From Saprospiraceae bacterium (GTDB lineage: Bacteria > Bacteroidota > Bacteroidia > Chitinophagales > Saprospiraceae), in contig JAHDFP010000011.1 in NCBI GenBank assembly GCA_020628095.1, forward strand, positions 1 through 64,000: a DNA stretch of 64,000 nucleotides, read 5' to 3'. Of this stretch, positions 19,297-28,284 are shown one piece after another (position 1 is the first letter of the stretch; each line of letters starts with the position of its first letter). The notes beneath the pieces are model-generated. The model searched no databases. It saw nothing but the letters and a program-made list of their open reading frames with translations, and had not been told where the DNA came from. A program made the position numbers and the translations under genes.

Positions 19297-20544
19297 ATGA
19301 AGTTCGAAACACTAGGTATTATTGAGCCTATTATGAAGGCGCTCAAGGAACTCAAGTATTATGAAGCTACAGATATTCAGGCTAAGTCTATTCCGCTTGT
19401 CCTCAATCGTAAGGACATCTTAGGATGTGCACAGACGGGTACGGGAAAGACAGCAGCTTTTGCTTTACCTATTATACAACTTATCTATAAAAAGGAAATT
19501 GTTCCTCGGCACGACGTGGCTCTGAGAGCGCTTATTGTCACACCCACAAGAGAGTTAGCCATACAGATAGATGACAACATCAAAGAATATGGAAAGTATA
19601 CTGGGTTAAAGCATGCCGTTATTTTTGGAGGGGTCAAACAACATCATCAAGTCAAACAACTGGAGAGAGGCGTGCATATTCTCGTAGCTACCCCGGGTCG
19701 TCTATTAGATCTTATCTCACAGGGATTATTATCTCTGGATGCAATCAAGTTATTTGTATTAGACGAGGCGGATCGGATGCTGGATATGGGTTTTATTAAT
19801 GATATAAAGAAATTACTGAAGCTCCTTCCTGATAGCAAGCAGTCCTTATTCTTTTCTGCTACCGTACCTCCTAATATCATGAAGCTAGCTAATACGATAC
19901 TCAAAAATCCGAGTAAAGTAGAAGCCGCACGGGTGTCATCTACGGCAGAGACAATACAGCAATATGTATACTATACCAATAGAACATCCAAGAAGGCACT
20001 GTTATACCACATCTTGCAAAATCCAGAAATAGACCAAGTCTTACTTTTCTCCAGAACAAAACACGGAGCAGATCGTATATGTCGAGATCTGAAAAAAAAG
20101 AAGATCAATGCCATGGCTATCCATGGCGATAAGGCACAGAACCAAAGACAAAAAGCTCTGAAGAATTTCAAAGAGAAAAAGATAAAGGTGCTGGTGGCGA
20201 CGGATATTGCCGCAAGAGGTATAGATATCAATAAGCTCAGGCATGTAATAAATTATGACATTCCTAACGAACCAGAAACTTATGTCCATAGAATAGGAAG
20301 ATCAGGTAGGGCAGGAGAAGAAGGCGTAGCGATATCACTCAGCGAACCAGAAGAGAATGCTTATGTGAAGGTCATAGAAAAATTAATTAAAAAGAAAATT
20401 TCTGTAGTCAATGATCATCCTCACCCACAGACTGACAAGCCCATGACAGCAGCAGAAAAAAAGGAGTGGAATAAAGAAAAGCAAAGAAGAAAGCAAGAAT
20501 TTTTTGCCAATAGGAAGAAGAATAGGATGGGTGCTCGACGATGA
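19297..20544 (+). CDS. DEAD-box ATP-dependent RNA helicase, RhlE type
   Basis: RNA helicase of 415 aa acting on structured RNA in ribosome assembly, decay or cold adaptation. All core motifs are present in order: the Q motif around DIQAKSIP, AQTGTGKT (I), PTRELA (Ia), TPGR (Ib), DEAD (II), SAT (III), ARGIDI (V) and HRIGRSGRAG (VI). The C-terminus (about 370-415) is a short, very basic tail rich in K and R, as in many Bacteroidota RhlE-like proteins. The gene ends tail-to-tail with uup, with 24 bp between them. Confidence 0.9.
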   Translation: MKFETLGIIEPIMKALKELKYYEATDIQAKSIPLVLNRKDILGCAQTGTGKTAAFALPIIQLIYKKEIVPRHDVALRALIVTPTRELAIQIDDNIKEYGKYTGLKHAVIFGGVKQHHQVKQLERGVHILVATPGRLLDLISQGLLSLDAIKLFVLDEADRMLDMGFINDIKKLLKLLPDSKQSLFFSATVPPNIMKLANTILKNPSKVEAARVSSTAETIQQYVYYTNRTSKKALLYHILQNPEIDQVLLFSRTKHGADRICRDLKKKKINAMAIHGDKAQNQRQKALKNFKEKKIKVLVATDIAARGIDINKLRHVINYDIPNEPETYVHRIGRSGRAGEEGVAISLSEPEENAYVKVIEKLIKKKISVVNDHPHPQTDKPMTAAEKKEWNKEKQRRKQEFFANRKKNRMGARR

Positions 20545-20568
20545 TTAAGTTGAGGAAGGTAAGACGTA

Positions 20569-22428
20569 TTAAGCGTACTCAGATAATTCTAACCACCTAT
20601 CCTCTTTAGTTGATAATTGTTGGTCAATTTCTCCTAGTTCTTTGGACAATTCTGATATTTGGTTGCCATCAAGACTGCTATCAAGGAAAGCGTTATTGAT
20701 TTCCTTTTTTCTCTTTTCTAAGTATTCCATATCCTTTTCAAGGGATTGTAATTCCATTTTTTCCTTATAAGATAGTTTCCTAGATTCTTGCTCTGATATT
20801 TGTAGAGAAGTCTCTTCGGTCTTTGTTTTTATTTTATTGTTGGATGATTTCTTTTTTAGTTCTCGATAGTCAGAGTAAGAGCCGTTATAGTCTTTTACGT
20901 TTCCATTACCTTCTAAGATAAACATGTGATCTATAATCTTATCCATAAAGAATCGATCATGAGACGTTACCATCAGACAGCCTTCGTAAGACATCAAGAA
21001 GTCCTCTAGTACATTGAGGGTAATGAGATCCAGGTCATTAGTCGGTTCATCTAGTATAAGAAAATTAGGATTCCCCATTAAGACACGAAGGAGATGCAAT
21101 CTTCTTTTTTCTCCTCCACTCAATTGTGATACATAGACTTGTTGCTGAGGTCGTGGGAAGAGAAATCTTTCTAAGAGAGATTCGGCAGTGAGTTTTTTTC
21201 CTTTTTTGAGCGGGATGTAATCCGCTATTTCTCTGATGCTGTCTATGACTCTGATGTCTTGGTTAAGGTCGCTAATATCCTGTCTATAATGACCAAATAC
21301 AACAGTATCGCCGACAACGACTTTCCCAGCATCGGGTCTGAGTTCTTTGGTCAGTAACTTGATAAATGTGGTCTTACCCACGCCATTAGGTCCTGATAGC
21401 CCGACCCGTTCTTTTTTCTTAAACTTATAAGAGAAGTTGGTGCATATATCTAACTCACCGAAAGACTTACTGATATTATGTGCCTCTAGTATCTTACTAC
21501 CCAGTCTTTCCATTTCGATATGCATCGCTATCGAATCTTCATTGACGTCTTGATGAGCTTTGGATTTTATTTCATAGAATTTATCTATACGAGATTTGGC
21601 TTTAGTTGTTCTGGCTTGCGGTGATCGGCGCATCCAATCCAGTTCTTTCTTATAAAGTTTTTTGGTTTTGATAAGATTGGATTTTTCATTTTGCAGTCTC
21701 TCACTTTTTTTCATGAGATAATCAGAGTAGCTTCCTTTATACCTATAAAGCTGCCCTCTATCTAGTTCCAATATATCTGTACATACACGCTCCAGAAAGT
21801 AACGATCATGTGTCACCATGAATAAAGTCAGATTTTGTCTGGATAGATATCCCTCCAGCCATTCTATCATATCTATGTCAAGATGGTTAGTGGGCTCATC
21901 AAGTATAACAAAGTCTGGTTCCTCGATAAGAATTTTGGCGAGGGCCAGCCTTTTCTTTTGACCACCAGATAAGGAACTACACTTCTGAGAGAAATCCTTG
22001 ATATTGAGTTTACCTAATATCTCTTTGATGCGCGACTCTATATCCCAGGCTTTGAGGTCTTCTACGACGGCGATGGTGTCTTGTATGAGTTGGTTATCGC
22101 CACTGACATTGGCTAGCTGAAGATTTTTTATAGCGGCAATTTTTTCGTTTGGACTATCGAGGGCCGCTTCGAGTACACTGGCGTTATTATCGAAATATGG
22201 TTCTTGTCTTAAATATCTAGTCTTAATCTCTTTACTCAGAATGAATTTGGAGTTTTCTCCTTCAATAGATTCTTCGCCAGCGATGACCTTAAGCAGCGTT
22301 GTCTTTCCAGTACCATTTTTAGCAACGAGTGCAATCTTTTGTCCTTTACCTATCGTCAGATTGATATTCTGAAAAAGGATTTTTTCTCCAAAGGATTTAC
22401 TAATATTTTCTAAAGTCAGATAATTCAA
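20569..22428 (-). CDS. uup: ABC-F family ATPase, Uup type
   Basis: Soluble tandem ATPase of 619 aa with no membrane domain, of the ABC-F group that acts on ribosomes. The first nucleotide-binding domain has Walker A AKNGTGKT (near residue 36), signature LSGGQ and LDEPTNHLD. The interdomain linker is basic (WMRRSPQARTTKAKSRIDKF). The second domain has GPNGVGKTT, LSGGE and LDEPTNDLD. The last 90 residues form a coiled coil, which assigns it to Uup rather than EttA. Translation appears to start at TTG: a stop codon lies two codons upstream, and the MNYL start matches the family's usual N-terminus. Confidence 0.9.
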   Translation of the reverse strand: MNYLTLENISKSFGEKILFQNINLTIGKGQKIALVAKNGTGKTTLLKVIAGEESIEGENSKFILSKEIKTRYLRQEPYFDNNASVLEAALDSPNEKIAAIKNLQLANVSGDNQLIQDTIAVVEDLKAWDIESRIKEILGKLNIKDFSQKCSSLSGGQKKRLALAKILIEEPDFVILDEPTNHLDIDMIEWLEGYLSRQNLTLFMVTHDRYFLERVCTDILELDRGQLYRYKGSYSDYLMKKSERLQNEKSNLIKTKKLYKKELDWMRRSPQARTTKAKSRIDKFYEIKSKAHQDVNEDSIAMHIEMERLGSKILEAHNISKSFGELDICTNFSYKFKKKERVGLSGPNGVGKTTFIKLLTKELRPDAGKVVVGDTVVFGHYRQDISDLNQDIRVIDSIREIADYIPLKKGKKLTAESLLERFLFPRPQQQVYVSQLSGGEKRRLHLLRVLMGNPNFLILDEPTNDLDLITLNVLEDFLMSYEGCLMVTSHDRFFMDKIIDHMFILEGNGNVKDYNGSYSDYRELKKKSSNNKIKTKTEETSLQISEQESRKLSYKEKMELQSLEKDMEYLEKRKKEINNAFLDSSLDGNQISELSKELGEIDQQLSTKEDRWLELSEYA

Positions 22429-22446
22429 TGCTCAGTATTAATACTT

Positions 22447-24285
22447 TTATTTAATATCTATTATGCCCCAGCCTCTTATTTGCCTTATAACCATTTGTCC
22501 ATCTTCTTTTTCGCTTCCGTTAATGTAATCGAATATCAATGAAGCAGATAGCTTTTCATTTTCATACTGGTATATAGGATTTTGCATATTCAGATCGCTA
22601 TAATTGATTTTAGTAGTACTGTGTTTTGACAGAGACTTGAGATAATTATTTAGATTAATTTCCGCAAGTTTTTTATTGCCATTATAGTAGAATATACTTT
22701 GTTCGGTTGGGTTAAAGATCAGTCTATTCTGACTTTCTGAGTTTGTCTTGGAACTATTAAATGGGACAAAAAATTTATTATTATCAATTTTGACTGCTTT
22801 CTTGTTATCATAACTCCATCTGAAGTATCGTACCCTATTGTTATAGATGTTGTCTCGTTTTGTCTTGAATAGATTAAGTCGTTCTTTAAGTAACTCTGTA
22901 TTATGATATCTGTGTAACGCATCAGTTAGGACTGTTGGGTCTTTTTCTTTTATGAGCGGCACTTCGTTATTGATCCAATTATTAATAAAGCTAAGATCGG
23001 ACCTCTTATCGAGAAATTTAATTTTATTATTGATCTCACGAGAGAAGTGTTTTATACTATCTATGCTAATAGAGTTATCTGCCGATATGGTGTCTGGGAA
23101 GGATTTCAACTCTTTGTCTACGAGCAATTTTTTATCTATTAATTGCTTTCGTAGATTTTTTTGCTGGCTAGAGAGCGTAGAGTTAAAAATGTTAAATGGC
23201 CCTAACAGTATGGGCAAAAGAGAAAATACGGAAAGGCTCATGGGGATCACCTTGAGGCTTCTTTTCTTAGATATAATAAAGTATACGGATACGCATAATA
23301 GCCATACGCCTAAGAGAGATACAATATATCTAAGCTCCGTAACACCGTACTCTGATACCCTTCTATATATGGCTACGAATATTAGAGCAATCGGTAGTAG
23401 TAGTATAGGGAAAAAGTATTTTTTAAAAAATGTCGTCAACCTGTTATCCGAGAACTTATAATTAAAGTAGTTAAGTAGATAGGCGAATATACCGACGACA
23501 CTAAACCATAATGACAGTTGTGATACCCAGCCCTTGGGTAGTTCCCAGCGAAAACCAATCTTACCTGCATAGGCATAGAGTATGATCATATACAAAAGGA
23601 CTAATGGGATCAATATGTATTGGGAGAAAATAAGGAATGCCTTGATCGGTTTTTTTATAGTATTATCATAAGTGACGGTCGGGAAGTTGCTAAGAAAATA
23701 TAGTGTCTGAAAAGTACCAATCAGGAAAATGAATAGTCTGGGATAGGCAAGACTATCTATCTCTATGCCAAATAACTTATCTAATGATACAAGAGCAATG
23801 GATAATCCTAAGAATAAGGAAAAAGCATAGAACGCCGCCTCTACCAAAGTCAGTAAGACATCTTTATTATATTCCCAAAAGTCTTCTTCTCCACCTTGAG
23901 AGATAAATGGGATATAGGCTATGAGTAGATGAAGAAATATTAGAATACAGCCGTACCATATCGGAAGTCTAAATAATGCCGTCGTATGTACCTCGTAACT
24001 TTCTGGTAGACACGTCAGATAGAATATGACTAGCGAGAGTAAAATAATGAATCTGCCAATCCATAGTTTTGTTTGTGACCAGTTATAAGAATAGTGACTA
24101 ATGCTCCAAGCAATATTAGACACTGCACCTATAATGGCAGTGAGTATTAGACTGATAATGTGTGAGGAGGGATGAGGCTTATCCAAAGAATACATAAGAA
24201 GAGATGTGGCAAGAATAGCTAAAATACTCGCCACAGGAAACCTCAAAAATGCTTGGATAAGATTGAAGTTTTTAATGTTTAACAA
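22447..24285 (-). CDS. DUF4153 multi-pass membrane protein
   Basis: Membrane protein of 612 aa with about ten to twelve hydrophobic segments in the first 380 residues and a soluble C-terminal domain (about 390-612). The EEDFWEYNKDVL motif near residue 130 is typical of DUF4153. It lies 18 bp upstream of uup in the same direction. The start is TTG at 24285; the next in-frame Met is residue 31, inside the first membrane helix. Function unknown. Confidence 0.8.
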   Translation of the reverse strand: MLNIKNFNLIQAFLRFPVASILAILATSLLMYSLDKPHPSSHIISLILTAIIGAVSNIAWSISHYSYNWSQTKLWIGRFIILLSLVIFYLTCLPESYEVHTTALFRLPIWYGCILIFLHLLIAYIPFISQGGEEDFWEYNKDVLLTLVEAAFYAFSLFLGLSIALVSLDKLFGIEIDSLAYPRLFIFLIGTFQTLYFLSNFPTVTYDNTIKKPIKAFLIFSQYILIPLVLLYMIILYAYAGKIGFRWELPKGWVSQLSLWFSVVGIFAYLLNYFNYKFSDNRLTTFFKKYFFPILLLPIALIFVAIYRRVSEYGVTELRYIVSLLGVWLLCVSVYFIISKKRSLKVIPMSLSVFSLLPILLGPFNIFNSTLSSQQKNLRKQLIDKKLLVDKELKSFPDTISADNSISIDSIKHFSREINNKIKFLDKRSDLSFINNWINNEVPLIKEKDPTVLTDALHRYHNTELLKERLNLFKTKRDNIYNNRVRYFRWSYDNKKAVKIDNNKFFVPFNSSKTNSESQNRLIFNPTEQSIFYYNGNKKLAEINLNNYLKSLSKHSTTKINYSDLNMQNPIYQYENEKLSASLIFDYINGSEKEDGQMVIRQIRGWGIIDIK

Positions 24286-24308
24286 GAACGTTCGTTTGTT
24301 TAGAATTC

Positions 24309-24316
24309 TAAATATA
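24309..24316 (-). promoter_or_regulatory. Possible minus-7 box for DUF4153-uup
   Basis: TATATTTA on the minus strand differs from TAnnTTTG only in the last base. The expected start, about 7-8 bp downstream, gives a leader of about 16 nt to the TTG start codon. No clear TTG box is seen. The interrupted palindrome at 24281-24300 lies right over the start region. Confidence 0.4.
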
Positions 24317-24369
24317 GACGAGATTTTGTTAATCCAGATTTTATTATTCCAGATAATTTAGATTCTTTT

Positions 24370-24402
24370 TTGGCATTCGCGAACAGTTAGTTTTTATTTT
24401 TG
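24370..24402 (+). promoter_or_regulatory. Promoter of the bestrophin-carbonic anhydrase operon
   Basis: TTG (24370-24372), a 22-bp spacer, then a perfect TATTTTTG (24395-24402), 29 bp before the start codon of the bestrophin gene. Confidence 0.7.
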
Positions 24403-24431
24403 TTCTTTTTTTAGGAAAAGATCGTGTTGAT

Positions 24432-25448
24432 ATGTATATACGTCGTAACATCAAATGGTCGATTGTACTTAGGTTTGCTTGGTCATATTTGCTGTTTTTT
24501 ATTTTTTGGTCAGGTCTGTTGACTTATGTTTATCATTATCTAGAGCATCAAGGGAAAGACGTAACCATTCCATTCCAACCCATATCCACTATAGGTATTG
24601 CCGTTGCTTTCTATATCGGTTTTAAGAATAATGCGTCTTATGATAGATTTTGGGAAGCAAGGAAAATATGGGGAGGCATAGTCAATTATAGTAGGACCTG
24701 GGCTAATCAGGTCATGTCTTACGTCACCAGACATCGTGCCAAAGAAAGTATATCTGATGATGATCTACACGAAATAAGAAGAAGACTTATCTACAGACAT
24801 GTAGCATATATCAACGCTCTTAGATTACAACTCAGACAACCTAATTCTTTTAGTCTCAAACATCCTAAGACTGTAAGGACAATCTTGGCTAAGGAATCAG
24901 GAGATGAATGGAAAAAAAGTGTCGGTAGTCTACTGGATAAAGAAGAGTATGATTTTCTTATTGATAGACGCAATACTGCTACACAATTAGTAAGAAAGCA
25001 AGGAGAAGAATTGCGTATCCTGATGGAAGAAAAAGGTCTCATAGAAGACTTTCGTCACATGGACATGATGAGTACGATGGAAGAGTTCTATAACCTCCAG
25101 GGAAAATGCGAACGAATAAAAAACACACCATTTCCAAGGCAGTATGCGTTCTTTAGTAAGGTGTTCACCTGGATATTTGTACTATTGCTTCCTCTAGGTA
25201 TGCTTAACGAATTCTCCAAGATGGGACATGACTTCTTATGGCTTAACATACCTTTTTGTGTGTTAATCTCGTGGATATTTATTACGATGGAACTTGTGGG
25301 AGATAATAGCGAAGACCCATTTGAGTCATTCGTCAATGATGTGCCGATGACGGCACTATGTCGTACTATAGAAATAGATCTCAGAGAAATGCTGGGCGAG
25401 ACGACACTACCTGATGGAATTAAACCCGTAAATGATATTTTATTATAA
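24432..25448 (+). CDS. Bestrophin family anion channel
   Basis: Inner-membrane protein of 338 aa of the bestrophin/UPF0187 family, pentameric channels that pass chloride and, in several cases, bicarbonate. Visible family marks are the N-terminal membrane helix, the conserved YIGFKNNASYDRFWEARKIW region (about 57-76), paired C-terminal membrane helices (about 238-285), and a late GDNSEDPFE motif (about 288-296), the acidic cluster of this family. The gene is followed 15 bp later by a beta-carbonic anhydrase under the same promoter. This suggests handling of bicarbonate, but ion selectivity cannot be read from the sequence. Confidence 0.9.
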   Translation: MYIRRNIKWSIVLRFAWSYLLFFIFWSGLLTYVYHYLEHQGKDVTIPFQPISTIGIAVAFYIGFKNNASYDRFWEARKIWGGIVNYSRTWANQVMSYVTRHRAKESISDDDLHEIRRRLIYRHVAYINALRLQLRQPNSFSLKHPKTVRTILAKESGDEWKKSVGSLLDKEEYDFLIDRRNTATQLVRKQGEELRILMEEKGLIEDFRHMDMMSTMEEFYNLQGKCERIKNTPFPRQYAFFSKVFTWIFVLLLPLGMLNEFSKMGHDFLWLNIPFCVLISWIFITMELVGDNSEDPFESFVNDVPMTALCRTIEIDLREMLGETTLPDGIKPVNDILL

Positions 25449-25463
25449 AAAAATGAATACTAA

Positions 25464-26045
25464 ATGAGCTCAAAGAAAAATTTAACCTCCGCTCAAGCCC
25501 TAAAAAGACTAAAGGCTGGAAATAAAAAATTTGTCAGTGACAAACTAGATGGCAAGCTACAAGATTCTTCTAGAAGGGCTAGTCTGACTAAAGGACAAAA
25601 CCCTTATGCTATTATCCTCAGCTGTGCGGATAGTCGAGTTGTTCCTGAGTTGGCATTTGATTCTGGATTAGGAGAAATCTTTGTAATACGTGTCGCTGGT
25701 AATGTTGCCTCTACGGATGCTATTGCTAGTATCGAGTATGCTGTTGCCCACCTAGGTGTTAACCTTATTGTAGTACTAGGACATGAAAGCTGTGGAGCTG
25801 TGACTGCTGCCATGGGTGGTGGTGATAATGGTTATAACCTCAACCACCTTCTCGCACATATTACACCAGCGGTAAGTGCTACTAAAGGAAGAAAAGTCAA
25901 CAACGTCGTAAAGACAAATGCAAAACTTACTGCTAAGGAATTAGTGTCAAGATCAGAAATCATCTCTAAGGCAACTAAGAAAAGAGAATTCAGAATCTTA
26001 CCAGCTTACTATAATCTGAAAAGTGGTGCCGTGGATTTTATTTAA
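25464..26045 (+). CDS. Beta-class carbonic anhydrase
   Basis: Zinc enzyme of 193 aa interconverting CO2 and bicarbonate. Zinc and catalytic residues are visible: C54, D56 and R58 in SCADSR, then H107 and C110 in GHESCGA. No export signal is seen, so it is probably cytoplasmic. Length and motif spacing fit the beta class. It forms a two-gene operon with the bestrophin channel and ends at a strong terminator. Confidence 0.93.
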   Translation: MSSKKNLTSAQALKRLKAGNKKFVSDKLDGKLQDSSRRASLTKGQNPYAIILSCADSRVVPELAFDSGLGEIFVIRVAGNVASTDAIASIEYAVAHLGVNLIVVLGHESCGAVTAAMGGGDNGYNLNHLLAHITPAVSATKGRKVNNVVKTNAKLTAKELVSRSEIISKATKKREFRILPAYYNLKSGAVDFI

Positions 26046-26072
26046 TAGAAATATTAAATATTTAGAATAAAT

Positions 26073-26106
26073 AAAATGGAGATACCATCTGGTATGTCCA
26101 TTTTTT
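26073..26106. terminator. Bidirectional rho-independent terminator
   Basis: AAAATGGAGATACCA (26073-26087) pairs, with one mismatch, with TGGTATGTCCATTTT, and T/A runs flank both sides. It serves the carbonic anhydrase gene on the plus strand and the TonB-dependent receptor gene on the minus strand. Confidence 0.85.
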
Positions 26107-26121
26107 GTTTTCCGATGGTGG

Positions 26122-28284
26122 TCAGTTAATGATTCTTTTATAGCTCAATATGGGAATCATCCCGAGTTGTTTTTCCAGTACGACCTCATCCAGATAGTTG
26201 TCATAGTAATAATAGGCATCGTTCTGTCGATTCGTTAGATTTTGGATGTCAAGAATCAGTTCGTTGTTGTCTTTCCAGGAGTATTTTAACTGAGCATCTA
26301 TTCTGTAATAATCCCTTAGATCGTATACGGTATCTCCGTATTGGGCAAGATCTAATTCCTTATAGTCATTAAATATATCTAAAGCGCCTCCTCGATAATG
26401 ACCAGTGATGCTGCCTGATAACTTATTCCATCGCTTGGTGAAAACTAGATTGGCTACATAGCCAAAATCGAATCTTGTCGGACTATTATCAGATTGAATC
26501 TGAAAATAACTTAGATTGCCATGTAGGTAAAGATTATTACCAAACGACTTATCCGCAGCTAGCTCAATACCATAACTGGTACTTTGTAGTTTTTCTTCAT
26601 ATTCTCCCGTAACGATAAAGTTATAACCGTTCATTACAGGATTGTATCGCCCTATGACGGGTAGATCAAAATAGGTCTGCACAAAAATATTAGTAGAAAA
26701 ATCAATAGAACCTCTATGCTTCCATATAAGTGAAGAACTAAAAGATTCGACTCTGGACACATTTTGTCCATTTTCTATTACCTCTCCATTATCTAGTTTG
26801 GTACCTCTGATAAGTGTACTAATTGTTTGTGACTTTAATGCTGTAGAAAAAATCCAAGTGTTAGAATTTTTGGATAGAATGGCTTGTATCCCCGGCTCAA
26901 CAAACAAACTTTTTTCCGAACCAGAATCATGTAATATACTCAGTTGTGGTCTAAATGTAAAATCAGAACGACCATATTTATAGAATAAATATGATACGGT
27001 CGGTTGGAAAATAAAGGTATTGCCCTTAAATGAAGAAACTGTATAGTCGAGGTCATCTATACTAAGGTGACTATTAACCGATAATTGCAATCTATCATCG
27101 CGGTATGTACCGTTATAACCAATTTTTGAGACAGAATAACTACTGCTGTCCCTCATCTCAGTTATCGGCGAATAAGAATCTCGATAATCAGAGCGATGTG
27201 AAAAGACAAGTGCATGTTCATAATGTTCTTTCTTATAATGTAGTCCTGACATTATTAGCTCCGCGTCATAGCTTATGTCAGAGAAGTCTTTTTCGGTTAG
27301 TCCATTTTCGATAGGTGATTTTTTATTTTGACTTTTTCCATAAGTTGTCGTTATACTCCAATGGTCGTCAATATCCAAATGAAGGAAAAGATCACCGAAT
27401 CTGATACTTTCGCCATCAAAACTAATGCCGAGATCGGATAGTAATCCTACTGTAGAATATCTTCCATGGGCTTTTATGCCGATGTCTGAGTTAGATAGTG
27501 ATTCTGCCATACCGACCTCCATACCCAGTAACCCTAATTTAAAAAAAGTATCTCCAGTAGAATCAAATTGGAAATCGAAAAGTCCAGATATTCCACTTTG
27601 CAAATGATTGCTGTAGGGTTGTCTATGAAAACTAAATTGTGAAATGGTCTCAAATGGTATAGACAATACACCACCAGAACTGGCACTGGCCTGATCTGAA
27701 AATGTTCCTGCATTGCTCAGGTGATTAGGATTGACAATAGAGGCGCCGTACATCGACCACTGTATAAGATCAGGAGAAAGACCGCGATAGACGATGGCAT
27801 TGGATTGGTCATTTTGGATCGAGGTACTGCTTGTACGATAAGCCAATCGTGAGGGATCTCCAAAATTAGCTGCTATAAGATCAGAATAACGATTGATTAC
27901 TAATGTGTTTCCGTACTTATTTTGCAATAGATCCTGTAGTGGATATATGGGAATAATAAAACCACAAAAAGGAAATTCTATGTCAGAAAGGTTATATTCA
28001 AAATTATATAATTTGTTTTCCATTAGAGCAATGGTATCAGTTAAAGTCTGGTAGCCAGCGTAGGGAATGCTTAGATCATATATACCTGGCTTTATAGAAT
28101 CTATAGAGAAGCTTCCATATATATCGGTTAAAGCCACATGTATAATTTGCTCATCCTGATATAATAGTACATGAGCACCTATAATGCCACTATTATCAGA
28201 GGCATCTTTAACCATACCTTTAATAGATTGTGCATACGCACTATTCAAGCAAAATAAGAAAAGCGATATTAACAATACCCTCAC
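26122..28284 (-). CDS. TonB-dependent outer-membrane receptor with carboxypeptidase-regulatory-like N-terminus
   Basis: Outer-membrane protein of 720 aa. It has a signal peptide (about 1-18, ending AYAQS), a carboxypeptidase-regulatory-like beta domain (about 20-95, motif GSFSIDSIKPGIYDLSI), a plug-like region (about 110-215) and a beta-barrel to the C-terminus with alternating aromatic strands. No SusC-type signature is seen and no SusD gene is adjacent. It starts with GTG at 28284, overlapping the stop codon of the upstream isomerase-like gene as GTGA, so the two are translationally coupled. The substrate is unknown. It is smaller than most SusC-like receptors. Confidence 0.8.
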   Translation of the reverse strand: MRVLLISLFLFCLNSAYAQSIKGMVKDASDNSGIIGAHVLLYQDEQIIHVALTDIYGSFSIDSIKPGIYDLSIPYAGYQTLTDTIALMENKLYNFEYNLSDIEFPFCGFIIPIYPLQDLLQNKYGNTLVINRYSDLIAANFGDPSRLAYRTSSTSIQNDQSNAIVYRGLSPDLIQWSMYGASIVNPNHLSNAGTFSDQASASSGGVLSIPFETISQFSFHRQPYSNHLQSGISGLFDFQFDSTGDTFFKLGLLGMEVGMAESLSNSDIGIKAHGRYSTVGLLSDLGISFDGESIRFGDLFLHLDIDDHWSITTTYGKSQNKKSPIENGLTEKDFSDISYDAELIMSGLHYKKEHYEHALVFSHRSDYRDSYSPITEMRDSSSYSVSKIGYNGTYRDDRLQLSVNSHLSIDDLDYTVSSFKGNTFIFQPTVSYLFYKYGRSDFTFRPQLSILHDSGSEKSLFVEPGIQAILSKNSNTWIFSTALKSQTISTLIRGTKLDNGEVIENGQNVSRVESFSSSLIWKHRGSIDFSTNIFVQTYFDLPVIGRYNPVMNGYNFIVTGEYEEKLQSTSYGIELAADKSFGNNLYLHGNLSYFQIQSDNSPTRFDFGYVANLVFTKRWNKLSGSITGHYRGGALDIFNDYKELDLAQYGDTVYDLRDYYRIDAQLKYSWKDNNELILDIQNLTNRQNDAYYYYDNYLDEVVLEKQLGMIPILSYKRIIN

